Of a DNA stretch of 64,000 nucleotides, positions 16,062-27,161 are shown piece by piece; positions within the stretch are counted from its first letter, which is position 1, and every line of letters starts with the position of its first letter. Location of the stretch: NCBI RefSeq assembly GCF_000717715.1, contig NZ_JOAI01000042.1:1-64000 (forward strand). Direction: 5' to 3'. Source of the stretch: Streptomyces sp. NRRL B-24484. GTDB taxonomy: Bacteria; Actinomycetota; Actinomycetes; Streptomycetales; Streptomycetaceae. The notes under the pieces were generated by a model, which did not search any database, was not told where the DNA came from, and was given only the letters and a program-made list of their open reading frames with translations. The position numbers were made by a program, and so were the translations under genes.

Positions 16062-17210
16062 TCAGCGCTGGGCGCCGATGGCCGGGCCGTGCACGGTGGC
16101 CGCCGCCGACTCGCCGGCCGGGCAGCCGCCGGGGCCCGCGGTGGTGCGGACGGCGCCGACCGGCAGCAGTGTGCCGCAGGCGATCCGCAGGCCGTTCGGC
16201 AGCTCGTTGTCGGACTCGACGGTCGCCCCGTCGCCGATCACCGTGCCGTCCAGCGAGGTCCGGGCGCCGATGACGGCGTAGGCGCCGACAATGGAGTCCT
16301 TCACGTAGGCGTCGGCGCCGATCACGGCGCCGGGCAGGATCACGCTGCCCTCGACGATCGCGCCGGCCTCGATCTCGGCGCCCTCGGAGACGACGGTGCC
16401 GTTGCTGAGCACCGCGCCGGGGTCGACCTGGGCGCCGGGCAGCAGCAGGGCCTCGCCGGTCGGGCCGGGCACCGCCGGCGAGTCGACCTTGCCGAGCACC
16501 AGGTCGGCGGAGCCGCGGACGAAGGCGGCGGGGGTGCCGAGGTCCAGCCAGTACGAGGTGTCGACGACACCGCGCAGCAGGGCGCCGGTGGCGAGCAGCT
16601 CGGGGAAGGTCTCGCGCTCGACGGAGACCTCGCGGCCGGCCGGGATGCGGTCGATCACCGAGCGGGTGAAGACGTAGCAGCCCGCGTTGATCTGGTCGGT
16701 GACGATCTGCTCGGGGGTCTCGGGCTTCTCCAGGAACTCCAGCACCCGGCCGTTCCCGTCGGTGGGCACCAGGCCGAAGGCCCGCGGGTCCTCCACCCGG
16801 GTGAGGTGCAGGGTGACGTCGGCGCCCGCGGCGACGTGCCCGTCGCGCAGCGCGGCGATGTCGAGGCCGGAGAGGATGTCGCCGTTGAACACCAGGACGG
16901 GCTCGTCGGGGCCGCAGGTCAGGCCGGCGGCGGCGTTGCGGATGGCGCCGCCGGTGCCCAGCGGCTCCTTCTCGGTGAGGTACACCAGCTCGATCCCGTA
17001 CGGGCTGCCGTCCTGGAAGTGGTCCTCGAAGACCTCGGCGAGGTACGAGGTGGCGAGCACCACCCGGGTCACCCCGGCCGCCGCGGCCCGCGCCAGCTGG
17101 TGCGCGATGAAGGGCACGCCCGCGACGGGCAGCATCGGCTTCGGGGTGTGGGTGGTCAACGGGCGCAGCCGGGTGCCCTTGCCACCGACCAGCATGATCG
17201 CCTCGGTCAT
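16062..17210 (-). CDS. NDP-sugar pyrophosphorylase (mannose-1-phosphate guanylyltransferase type)
   Basis: Cytoplasmic nucleotidyltransferase that joins a sugar-1-phosphate to NTP. Of 382 residues, about 1-235 are the Rossmann-like catalytic domain with the signature MLVGGKGTRLRPLT (6-19), the KPMLPVAG sugar-phosphate motif, GTGGAIRNAA (about 86-95), the metal site VFNGDI and EFLEKPE. Residues 265-350 are a left-handed beta-helix of hexapeptide repeats (VDPGAVLSNG, VILPGAVIGADAYV). This architecture fits GDP-mannose or glucose-1-phosphate pyrophosphorylases; actinobacterial members are usually called mannose-1-phosphate guanylyltransferases. ATG 17210 follows GGGGAGAAG. Confidence 0.85.
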   Translation of the reverse strand: MTEAIMLVGGKGTRLRPLTTHTPKPMLPVAGVPFIAHQLARAAAAGVTRVVLATSYLAEVFEDHFQDGSPYGIELVYLTEKEPLGTGGAIRNAAAGLTCGPDEPVLVFNGDILSGLDIAALRDGHVAAGADVTLHLTRVEDPRAFGLVPTDGNGRVLEFLEKPETPEQIVTDQINAGCYVFTRSVIDRIPAGREVSVERETFPELLATGALLRGVVDTSYWLDLGTPAAFVRGSADLVLGKVDSPAVPGPTGEALLLPGAQVDPGAVLSNGTVVSEGAEIEAGAIVEGSVILPGAVIGADAYVKDSIVGAYAVIGARTSLDGTVIGDGATVESDNELPNGLRIACGTLLPVGAVRTTAGPGGCPAGESAAATVHGPAIGAQR

Positions 17211-17433
17211 GGTCTGAGCTTCTCCCCTGTGTACGGTACGGTCCCGGCCGTGATCGCTCTGGCCGGTGTCGATCTGTTCGACGCGTGGCCGGCGCGGCCG
17301 CTCCGGCCGTCCCCCGGCGGACCCGCGCACCGCGTGTCCAGCGCCTACTGTATTTCCTCCCGGGGCGGCCCCTGCCGCACGGCCCCCGGTTGTGTCTTCC
17401 CGACAAACGCGGGCGCCGCGGGATCCGGCGCGG

Positions 17434-18552
17434 TCAGGGCAGCAGCCACCCGGCGGCGGGCTGCGCGCCGGCGGCCGTCCCGCCGCTGCGCCACAGCTGC
17501 GCGACGCGCTCCGCGGGCAACGCCTGGCTCCAGGTCTGCACGTTCGTGAGCGCGCCGTCCCAGGGGTCGGTCCAGGTGTTCTTCCAACGGGTGCGGCCGA
17601 TCTGCAGCGGGCCGGTGGTCTGCCAGATGCCCGACACGGAGGTGGTCTGGGCGGGCGCGCCGTTGACGTACAGCCGTATCTGCTTGCTGCCGGCGTCGTA
17701 CACGCCGGTGAGCATCACCCACTGGCCGGTGGTGGCCTGGCCGGTGGAGAAGGCCTGGCGGCTGGTGCTGTCCTCGCCGCCGGCCGCGGTCTGCACCTTG
17801 AACACCCACTGGTTGTGGCTGCCCCAGTAGTCCCGGCCCAGGTAGAAGGAGTAGTAGCTGCCGGTGCCCTGACTGACGACGGCGCGCGCGCCGGTGGCCG
17901 CGTCGTTCCGCACCACCGCGGAGACGGTGAAGCTCTTCGAGGTGTCGACGACCGCCGCGGAGGTCTGCGCCCAGCCGTCGGCGCTGCCGTGCAGCAGCAG
18001 CGCCGGACCGGTGTGGCCGGGGGCGGTGCCGACGGCGGCGCCCGGGCCGAGGGCGGCCGGGCGGGCGCCGCGCAGGTCGTCGAGCCGGGTCGGCGCCGCG
18101 CTCGGTGCGGCGGACCTGCTCGCGGCCGGGCTGCCCGACGCGGCGGACGGCGAGGCGGAGGCCGAGGCGGACGGCGGCGCCGAGGACGCGGCGGAGGCGC
18201 TCGGGACGGCGCTGGGCGGGCCGTCCACGGCGAGGGTGGCGGCCGGGGTGGGTTCGGCGGCCCGCGGTCCCTGGGGGCCGTCCTGGCGGAGCAGGACGGC
18301 GGTGGTGACGATGCCCGCGACGGCCAGTACGCCGGCCACCGTGCCGCCGGTGATCAGCAGCCTGCGGCGGCGCTGCCGGCGCTCGTTGGACTCGGCGAGC
18401 GCGGCCCAGTCGGGCGTCGGGCTGCCGGGCGGTGCGATGCCCACCGGCGGCAGGTACGCGGGGCGCCCCGCCCCCGCGGGTCCGGTACCGTCCGGCCCGC
18501 CCCCGGACATGCCGCCGCCGACCATGTGCGCTGTGCCCCCGCCGTCGCTCAT
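17434..18552 (-). CDS. LamG-domain protein with single membrane anchor
   Basis: A 372-residue protein. It has a Gly/Pro-rich cytoplasmic start, a basic stop-transfer (ERRQRRRR), one membrane helix (about 67-89, LLITGGTVAGVLAVAGIVTT) and a Ser/Ala/Pro-rich wall-spanning linker (about 100-155). A LamG/concanavalin-like domain follows (about 185-355) with the typical core WVMLTGVYDAGSKQIRLYVN and WDGALTNVQTWSQAL. Such domains bind carbohydrate or protein at the cell surface; the ligand is unknown. A TAGCAT box 8 nt before the ATG, without a ribosome site, indicates a leaderless transcript. Confidence 0.8.
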   Translation of the reverse strand: MSDGGGTAHMVGGGMSGGGPDGTGPAGAGRPAYLPPVGIAPPGSPTPDWAALAESNERRQRRRRLLITGGTVAGVLAVAGIVTTAVLLRQDGPQGPRAAEPTPAATLAVDGPPSAVPSASAASSAPPSASASASPSAASGSPAASRSAAPSAAPTRLDDLRGARPAALGPGAAVGTAPGHTGPALLLHGSADGWAQTSAAVVDTSKSFTVSAVVRNDAATGARAVVSQGTGSYYSFYLGRDYWGSHNQWVFKVQTAAGGEDSTSRQAFSTGQATTGQWVMLTGVYDAGSKQIRLYVNGAPAQTTSVSGIWQTTGPLQIGRTRWKNTWTDPWDGALTNVQTWSQALPAERVAQLWRSGGTAAGAQPAAGWLLP

Positions 18553-18591
18553 GGGCGCCCATGCTAGGCCACCGTACGGGGCCGGACGCGT

Positions 18592-18628
18592 CCCGGCCCC
18601 GTGCGCCGCGGGGGCGTACGGGGCCGGG
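18592..18628 (-). terminator. Hairpin after the EtfD-like gene
   Basis: CCCGGCCCCGT / ACGGGGCCGGG, an 11-bp stem with a 15-nt GC-rich loop, 17 bp beyond the minus-strand stop codon. Confidence 0.5.
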
Positions 18629-18645
18629 ACGGGGTGCCGCGGGGG

Positions 18646-20862
18646 TCAGGCCTGGACGGTCTCGGGCTCGGGCTCGACCGGCTGGGCCTTGACGGAGTCG
18701 AGCAGCAGCTGGGCCACGTCGACGACCTTCAGGTGCTCCTTGGCCGCGCCCTCGTTCTTCTTGCCGTTGACCGAGTCGGAGAGCATGACGAGGCAGAACG
18801 GGCAGGCGGTGGAGACGATGTCCGGGTTGAGGGACAGCGCCTCGTCCACGCGCTCGGTGTTGATGCGCTTGCCGATCCGCTCCTCCATCCACATCCGCGC
18901 GCCGCCGGCGCCGCAGCAGAAGCCGCGCTCCTTGTGGCGGTGCATCTCCTGCTGGCGCAGGCCCGGGACCTTGTCCATGATCTCGCGCGGCGGGCTGTAG
19001 ACCTTGTTGTGGCGGCCCAGGTAGCACGGGTCGTGGTAGGTGATCAGGCCCTCGACGGGGTTGACCGGGATCAGCTTGCCCTCGTCGATGAGGTGCTGCA
19101 GCAGCTGGGTGTGGTGGATGACCTCGAAGTGCCCGCCGAGCTGCGGGTACTCGTTGGCGATGGTGTTGAAGCAGTGCGGGCAGGTGGCCACGATCCGCTT
19201 GACCGGGGCGTCCTCCAGCGCGGCGTTCAGCGTCTCGACGTTCTGCGCGCCGAGCATCTGGAAGAGGAACTCGTTGCCGAGGCGGCGGGCGGAGTCACCG
19301 GTGCAGGACTCATCCTTGCCGAGGATCGCGAACTTCACGCCCGCGGTGTGCAGCAGCTCGGCGAAGGCCTTGGTGGTCTTCTTCGCGCGGTCCTCCAGGG
19401 CGCCGGCGCAGCCGACCCAGTAGAGGTACTCGACCTCGGCGGGCTCGATGTCCTGGCCGATGACCGGGACCTCGATGCCGGTCTCCTTCTTGAGCTCCTT
19501 GACCCAGTCGAGGCGCGCCTTGGTGGCCATGCCCCAGGGGTTGCCCTTGTTCTCCAGGTTCTTGAGCATCGTCCCGGCCTCGGTCGGGAAGGAGCTCTCG
19601 ATCATGACCTGGTAGCGGCGCATGTCGACGATGTGGTCGATGTGCTCGATGTCGACGGGGCACTGCTCGACGCAGGCGCCGCAGGTGGTGCAGGACCACA
19701 GCACGTCCGGGTCGATGACACCGCCCTCCTCGGCGGTGCCGATGAGCGGGCGCTCCGCCTCGGCGAGGGCCTCGGCGCTCACGCCGGCGAGCTGCTCGGC
19801 GGTGGCCTTCTCGTCGCCCTCCACGGACTTGCCGCCGCCGGCGAGCAGGTAGGGGGCCTTGGCGAAGGCGTGCTCGCGCAGGCTCATGATGAGCAGCTTC
19901 GGCGAGAGCGGCTTGCCGGTGTTCCAGGCGGGGCACTGCGACTGGCAGCGGCCGCACTCGGTGCAGGTGGAGAAGTCGAGGATGCCCTTCCAGGAGAAGT
20001 GCTCGACCTGGGAGACGCCGAAGACGGCGTCGTCGGCCGGGTCCTCGAAGTCGATCGGCTGGCCGCCGCTGGTCATCGGGCGCAGGGCGCCGAGCGCGGT
20101 GCCGCCGTCCTCCTCGCGCTTGAAGTAGATGTTGAAGAAGGCGAGGAAGCGGTGCCAGGCCACGCCCATCGACGGGTTGATGCCGATGGTGATCGCCCAC
20201 GCGAAGGAGATGCAGATCTTCAGCATCGCGAAGACGTAGATCAGGTTGACCAGCGTGCCGTGGGCGACGCCGTCGAAGGCGGCGACGATCGGGTACGAGA
20301 CCAGGTACGCCGGGTCGTAGGACTCGACGCCGGCCAGGGCGCCCTCCAGTCCGCGCAGCATCATGATGCACAGGCCGATGCCGAGGATCGTGTACTCGAC
20401 GTAGAAGGCCTGCCAGGCGATCGAGCCGGCGAAGCGGGACTTGCGGCCGGAGCGCGACGGCAGGCTGAGCAGCCGGATCACGATCAGGGTCGCGATGCCC
20501 AGGGTGGTGAGGGTGCCGATGAGCTCGGTGAAGATCTCCCACGGCAGCCAGCCGCCGATCACCGGCAGCACGAACTCGGCGTCGAAGAGCTGGCCGAAGG
20601 CGTTCACCAGGGTGAGCACCAGGGAGAAGAAGCCGACGGCGACGAACCAGTGGGCGACGCCGACGACGCCCCACTGGTTCATCCGGGTGTGGCCGATGAA
20701 CTCGGTGGCGACGGTCCTCACCCGCTTGGCGGGCTGTCCGAAGCGGGTGGTGTCGACCTGTCCGGTCCGGACGACCTTGTAGATGTACGCGGCCGCCCGG
20801 GCGGCGAGCGCAGTGCCGATCACAGTGGTGACCAGCGAGATGACGATCGCTGCTAGCTGCAT
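18646..20862 (-). CDS. etfD: EtfD-like membrane iron-sulfur oxidoreductase
   Basis: A 738-residue membrane protein that probably passes electrons from electron-transfer flavoprotein (fatty-acid beta-oxidation) to menaquinone, as described for mycobacterial EtfD. Residues 1-240 carry five or six membrane helices with an NarI/HdrE-like heme b pattern (VAHWFVAVGFFSLVLTLVN). Two ferredoxin-type 4Fe-4S motifs follow: CTECGRCQSQCP (about 300-311) and CTTCGACVEQCP (about 391-402). Two cysteine-rich CCG domains are next: YWVGC with CTGDSARR and CPHC, then HDPCYLGRHN with FCCGAGGARMW and ACPFC. Length and domain order match the family exactly. ATG 20862 has GGAGA upstream. It is divergent from the dnaK operon. 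Confidence 0.88.
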   Translation of the reverse strand: MQLAAIVISLVTTVIGTALAARAAAYIYKVVRTGQVDTTRFGQPAKRVRTVATEFIGHTRMNQWGVVGVAHWFVAVGFFSLVLTLVNAFGQLFDAEFVLPVIGGWLPWEIFTELIGTLTTLGIATLIVIRLLSLPSRSGRKSRFAGSIAWQAFYVEYTILGIGLCIMMLRGLEGALAGVESYDPAYLVSYPIVAAFDGVAHGTLVNLIYVFAMLKICISFAWAITIGINPSMGVAWHRFLAFFNIYFKREEDGGTALGALRPMTSGGQPIDFEDPADDAVFGVSQVEHFSWKGILDFSTCTECGRCQSQCPAWNTGKPLSPKLLIMSLREHAFAKAPYLLAGGGKSVEGDEKATAEQLAGVSAEALAEAERPLIGTAEEGGVIDPDVLWSCTTCGACVEQCPVDIEHIDHIVDMRRYQVMIESSFPTEAGTMLKNLENKGNPWGMATKARLDWVKELKKETGIEVPVIGQDIEPAEVEYLYWVGCAGALEDRAKKTTKAFAELLHTAGVKFAILGKDESCTGDSARRLGNEFLFQMLGAQNVETLNAALEDAPVKRIVATCPHCFNTIANEYPQLGGHFEVIHHTQLLQHLIDEGKLIPVNPVEGLITYHDPCYLGRHNKVYSPPREIMDKVPGLRQQEMHRHKERGFCCGAGGARMWMEERIGKRINTERVDEALSLNPDIVSTACPFCLVMLSDSVNGKKNEGAAKEHLKVVDVAQLLLDSVKAQPVEPEPETVQA

Positions 20863-21000
20863 CGGCTCTCCGTCTCCAGCGGCTGGTGTAGAGGGGTCGC
20901 CCCCAGTGTACTGGTCGGTAACTTAGCGACCCGACGCCCGGACCCTACCGCTCCGTAGCACCGCACCAGAAGACACTCAAGGTATGGCGGCAGTCACTAA

Positions 21001-23603
<2,603 letters not shown>

Positions 23604-23614
23604 CAACCTGTGCA

Positions 23615-23657
23615 CTGCGGAGTCGTGCGCCGACCTCGTCGGGGTGCGACTCCGCAG
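23615..23657 (+). promoter_or_regulatory. Intercistronic hairpin between grpE and dnaJ
   Basis: An 11-bp perfect stem, CTGCGGAGTCG / CGACTCCGCAG, with a further inner CCGAC/GTCGG pairing. It lies 11 bp after the grpE stop and 36 bp before dnaJ. Located inside the operon, it could act as a partial terminator or an mRNA stabiliser that lowers DnaJ relative to DnaK and GrpE. Confidence 0.6.
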
Positions 23658-23693
23658 CGCCGTGCAGACACGTTTCGGGAGGTGGCGGCAGCC

Positions 23694-24836
23694 ATGAGCA
23701 CCAAGGACTATGTGGAGAAGGACTACTACAAGGTCCTCGGCGTGCCCAAGGACGCCACCGCAGCCGAGATCAAGAAGACCTACCGCAAGCTGGCCCGCGA
23801 GTTCCACCCGGACGCCAACAAGGGTGACGCCAAGGCCGAGGAGCGGTTCAAGGACATCTCCGAGGCGTACGACGTCCTCTCGGACGAGAAGCGCCGCAAG
23901 GAGTACGACGAGGCCCGCAGCCTGTTCGGCAACGGCGGGTTCCGACCCGGCGGCGCCGGCGGCAACTACAACTTCGACTTCGGCGACCTCTTCTCCGGGT
24001 CCGGCGCCAACAGCGGCGGGCTCGGCGACGTCTTCGGCGGCCTGTTCAACCGCGGCGGCCGGCAGGCCCAGCCGCGGCGCGGCGCCGACGTCGAGACCGA
24101 GGTGACGCTCTCGTTCGTCGAGGCGGTAGACGGCGCGACCGTCCCGCTGCGGATGACCAGTCAGGCCCCGTGCCGCGCCTGCGCCGGCACCGGTGCGAAG
24201 ACCGGCACCACCCCCCGGGTCTGCCCGACCTGCGTCGGCGCCGGCACCGTCAGCCGCGGCCAGGGCGCCTTCGCGCTCTCCGACCCGTGCCGCGACTGCA
24301 AGGGCCGCGGCATGATCGTCGACGACCCGTGCACGGTGTGCCACGGCAGCGGCCGCGCCTCCTCGGCGCGGACGATGCAGGTGCGCATCCCGGCCGGGGT
24401 GCAGGACGGCCAGCGGATCCGCCTCAAGGGCAAGGGCGCCCAGGGCGAGCGCGGCGGCCAGCCGGGCGACCTCTACGTCAGCGTGCACGTGGACGGCCAC
24501 CCCGTCTTCGGCCGCAAGGCCGACAACCTCACGGTGACCGTGCCGGTCACCTTCCCCGAAGCGGCCCTCGGCGGGACGATCGAGGTCCCGACCCTCAACG
24601 GACCCGCGGTGAAGCTCAAGCTGCCGGCCGGCAGCGCCAACGGCCTCACCCTCCGGGCCCGGGGCAAGGGCGCCACCCGCAAGGACGGCACCCGCGGCGA
24701 CCTGCTGGTCACCGTCGAGGTCGTCGTCCCCAAGCACGTCACCGGAGACGCGCTGAGCGCACTGGAGCAGTACCGCGAGGCCACCGCCTCGGACGACCCG
24801 CGTGCCGCCCTCTTCCAGGCGGCGGAGGGAGCGTGA
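23694..24836 (+). CDS. dnaJ: Hsp40 co-chaperone DnaJ
   Basis: Delivers substrates to DnaK and stimulates its ATPase. Of 380 residues, the J domain is about 10-75 with HPD at 38-40, a Gly/Phe-rich segment at 78-125, and four CxxCxGxG zinc repeats at about 160-167, 177-184, 199-206 and 213-220 (CRACAGTG, CPTCVGAG, CRDCKGRG, CTVCHGSG). The C-terminal substrate domain (MQVRIPAGVQDGQRIRLKG) follows, so this is a type I DnaJ. ATG 23694 with a GGGAGGTGG site gives the family start. Third gene of the heat-shock operon, 4 bp before hspR. Confidence 0.98.
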   Translation: MSTKDYVEKDYYKVLGVPKDATAAEIKKTYRKLAREFHPDANKGDAKAEERFKDISEAYDVLSDEKRRKEYDEARSLFGNGGFRPGGAGGNYNFDFGDLFSGSGANSGGLGDVFGGLFNRGGRQAQPRRGADVETEVTLSFVEAVDGATVPLRMTSQAPCRACAGTGAKTGTTPRVCPTCVGAGTVSRGQGAFALSDPCRDCKGRGMIVDDPCTVCHGSGRASSARTMQVRIPAGVQDGQRIRLKGKGAQGERGGQPGDLYVSVHVDGHPVFGRKADNLTVTVPVTFPEAALGGTIEVPTLNGPAVKLKLPAGSANGLTLRARGKGATRKDGTRGDLLVTVEVVVPKHVTGDALSALEQYREATASDDPRAALFQAAEGA

Positions 24837-24840
24837 CCAG

Positions 24841-25347
24841 ATGACGACCCCCGACAGTCCGATCGGCCCCGGCCTCGGCGAGGGCCTGCCCGGCGCCGCG
24901 CCGCGACGCCCGCGCGGCACCCCGGCGCCGCAGTACGTGCTGACCGAGGACACCCCGGTGTACGTGATCTCGGTGGCCGCGGAGCTCTCCGGCCTGCACC
25001 CGCAGACGCTGCGCCAGTACGACCGGATCGGCCTGGTGTCCCCGGACCGCACGGCCGGCCGGGGCCGTCGCTACTCGGCCCGGGACATCCAGCAGCTGCG
25101 CGAGGTCCAGCGCCTCTCGCAGGACGAGGGCATCAACCTGGCCGGTATCAAGCGGATCATCGAGCTGGAGAACCAGGTCGCCGCCCTGCAGTCCCGGGTG
25201 GCGGAGCTCGCCGACGCCCTCGACGGCGCCGCCACGGCCATCCAGCAGCGCGAGGCGGCGGTGCACGCGTCCTACCGCCGCGACCTGGTGCCGTACCAGC
25301 AGGTCCAGCAGTCCAGTGCGCTGGTGGTCTGGCGCCCCAAGCGCTGA
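24841..25347 (+). CDS. hspR: Heat-shock repressor HspR (MerR family)
   Basis: Autoregulatory repressor that binds HAIR elements, with DnaK as co-repressor in Streptomyces. Of 168 residues, about 1-30 are a Pro/Gly-rich leader; 40-108 are the MerR winged helix (YVISVAAELSGLHPQTLRQY, DRIGLVSPDRTAGRGRRYS); 107-140 are a coiled coil for dimerisation. ATG 24841 lies 4 bp after dnaJ; GGAGGGAGCG inside the dnaJ end acts as its ribosome site. HAIR sites in front of dnaK and clpB in this window are its expected targets. Confidence 0.97.
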   Translation: MTTPDSPIGPGLGEGLPGAAPRRPRGTPAPQYVLTEDTPVYVISVAAELSGLHPQTLRQYDRIGLVSPDRTAGRGRRYSARDIQQLREVQRLSQDEGINLAGIKRIIELENQVAALQSRVAELADALDGAATAIQQREAAVHASYRRDLVPYQQVQQSSALVVWRPKR

Positions 25348-25366
25348 TCGGACCCCAGGGGTCTCC

Positions 25367-25408
25367 CAGGCCGCCGGTTCCCTCCTCCCGGGGGGTGCCG
25401 GCGGCCTG
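25367..25408 (+). terminator. Terminator of the dnaK operon
   Basis: An 11-bp stem, CAGGCCGCCGG / CCGGCGGCCTG, around a 20-nt loop, 20 bp after the hspR stop codon. Confidence 0.6.
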
Positions 25409-25556
25409 CTGTCGGATGAGACAGTGCGGTACCCCGCCGTGCACCGGCGGTGGGAATGTCCGGCGCGGGGGCTCCCCGCAGCTCCGGGGCGCCTATGATC
25501 CCCGGAGAAGCGGTACCGGCCGCGCCGCACCGGTTTGACCGATGGCAAGGAGCCTG

Positions 25557-26570
25557 ATGAGTGAGACCGACGAACCGGGCCTCACCCCACGCGGGCTGGG
25601 CGTCCTGTCGAGCGAGGCCCGCCAGCTCTACCGCAACGTCCTGAAGTCGCACGGCCGGCTCTCCCCCGACCTGGAGGCGCCGGAGGGCAGCAAGGCCCTG
25701 GACGAACTGCTGGACATCGGTCTGCTCGTCCCGGACACCGACGACCCGGCGGTGCTGGTGGCCGTCGACCCCGAGCAGCTCTCCGCCCGGCTGACCAGCC
25801 TGTGGCAGCGGAAGGCGCTCGACCTGCTGCACCGGGCGGTGGCCCTGCCGGCCGACCTCCAGGACCTCGCCGAGGACTTCCGCACACCCCGCAAGGCGGG
25901 CGGGATCATCGAATACGTCCACGGCAAAGTGCTGATAAACCAGCGGCTCGGCCAGCTCGTCAGCGGCTGCTCCGAGGAGATGCTGGCCGCCCAGCCGGGC
26001 GGCCCCCGCCCACCGGAGGCGCTGGCCGGCGTCATCGCCCGGGATCTGGAAACCCTCCGCCGCGGCGCGACCATTCGGACGATCTACCACCCGAGCACCC
26101 GGTATCACGCGCCCACGCGCGACTATGTCGCCTCGATAACCACGGCCGGCGGGCGGGTCCGAACGCTGGACGAGCCCTACACCAGATTGATCGTGATCGA
26201 TCGGCGCACCGCGGTGATCCCGGTGGTCGACGATCTCAACTTGGCCGCGTTCATTCACGATCAGGCCGTCATCAGCTACCTGATCGAGGAGGTCTTCGAG
26301 CGGAACTGGAGTCGGGCCCTGGATTTTGACGGCTCACCGACAGTTCCGCCCCAGGTGGTTTCCCGGCTGCGGCAGACGATCATCGATCTGATGCTCAAGG
26401 GAATCAATCACCGCGTCATCGCCCGGCGTCTGGGCATCAGCGAGCGCACACTCGCCCGCCACATCGCGGAGATGCGCGAGGACTACCAGGTGGAGTCGCT
26501 CTTCCAGCTCGGCTGGGTGCTCGCCCGCTCGGCCAAGGAGTCACCGACCGACCAGGCCGACTTCGGCTGA
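25557..26570 (+). CDS. TrmB/LuxR-type regulator, paralogue 1
   Basis: A 337-residue transcription factor. Residues 1-60 resemble a TrmB winged helix (LSSEARQLYRNVLKSHGRLS, LDELLDIGLLVPD). The middle resembles the TrmB/phospholipase-D-like effector domain (RRGATIRTIYHP, TLDEPYTRLIVIDRRTAVIP). About 275-325 is a LuxR-type HTH (LMLKGINHRVIARRLGISER). The start MSETDEPG (ATG 25557) follows AAGGAG; an ATG 15 nt earlier has none. It shares organisation and the closing FQLGW with the two paralogues at 27790 and 28869. The gene from about 25900 to 26400 is less GC-rich than its neighbours. It converges on a small secreted-peptide gene. No ligand can be named. Confidence 0.85.
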   Translation: MSETDEPGLTPRGLGVLSSEARQLYRNVLKSHGRLSPDLEAPEGSKALDELLDIGLLVPDTDDPAVLVAVDPEQLSARLTSLWQRKALDLLHRAVALPADLQDLAEDFRTPRKAGGIIEYVHGKVLINQRLGQLVSGCSEEMLAAQPGGPRPPEALAGVIARDLETLRRGATIRTIYHPSTRYHAPTRDYVASITTAGGRVRTLDEPYTRLIVIDRRTAVIPVVDDLNLAAFIHDQAVISYLIEEVFERNWSRALDFDGSPTVPPQVVSRLRQTIIDLMLKGINHRVIARRLGISERTLARHIAEMREDYQVESLFQLGWVLARSAKESPTDQADFG

Positions 26571-26623
26571 CGGTCGGACCCCGGGCGCCCCGTCCCGCCC
26601 GGGAGCAGTACCCTCGCCGCCCG

Positions 26624-26824
26624 TCAGGTCCAGGCGGAGTCGTCCAGGAGCAGCAGCGAGCCCGACCTGGCCTGCACGGTCTCCGCCGCGGCCGCCTGGT
26701 CGGCGTGCACGCTGCGGAGTGTCCAGGCGCTGTCGGCCGCAGCCGGATTACTACCCGTCAATATCGCCGCACCCATGACAACTGGCACGACGGCAAGCCG
26801 AACAAACCGGCGCATACGAGACAT
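26624..26824 (-). CDS. Small secreted peptide with duplicated DSAWT motif
   Basis: A 66-residue precursor from ATG 26824, with GAGGAGGGA about 9 nt upstream. Residues 1-30 form a Sec signal peptide: basic MSRMRRFVR, hydrophobic core LAVVPVVMGAAIL and an NPAAA cleavage site. The mature part of about 36 residues begins with DSAWT (31-35) and ends with DSAWT (62-66). Between the motifs lies an Ala/Gln-rich helix and the hydrophobic SLLLL. There are no cysteines. The exact repeat at both ends suggests processing into short peptides or a two-site ligand. It is convergent with regulator 1 and divergent from the deoxyribosyltransferase-like gene. A signalling role is inferred from context only. Confidence 0.7.
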   Translation of the reverse strand: MSRMRRFVRLAVVPVVMGAAILTGSNPAAADSAWTLRSVHADQAAAAETVQARSGSLLLLDDSAWT

Positions 26825-27161
26825 TGCGACCGATCCCTCCTCTGGGAATGCCTACCGAGTGAATAGAGAAGTCTCGAACATTGACCCAAATCATGCCGCA
26901 AGAGCACGCTCGGTGTCACGATCGGCGCATTCCCGCGGGTGCGTCATCTCGCTGCCAGGCAGCCATATGACACCACGTGCCGGTGGACTTGTCGGTCACG
27001 AACGTTGGACGATCAGCAAGGTCACACCACATCCGCGGCGCCCGAGCAGCCACGAAGGCACCGCCCCGACCACACCACAGCGGAACTCGCCTCGGGGCGA
27101 GCCCGGACGCCAATCGCTCGCCGGACGTCAGACCAGCCAGCGGCCAATCCCCGGAGTCGAC
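26825..27161 (+). other. Intergenic region between the peptide gene and the deoxyribosyltransferase-like gene
   Basis: This 337-bp region is noticeably lower in GC near 26840-26960 and contains promoters for both divergent genes. I see no ORF with coding character and no perfect operator palindrome. It is the first place to look for binding by the neighbouring regulators. Confidence 0.4.

Noticed and set aside
20985..21000. AAGGTATGG near 20989 as a second ARE half-site
   Set aside because: Only one arm is present, with no inverted partner at the right distance.
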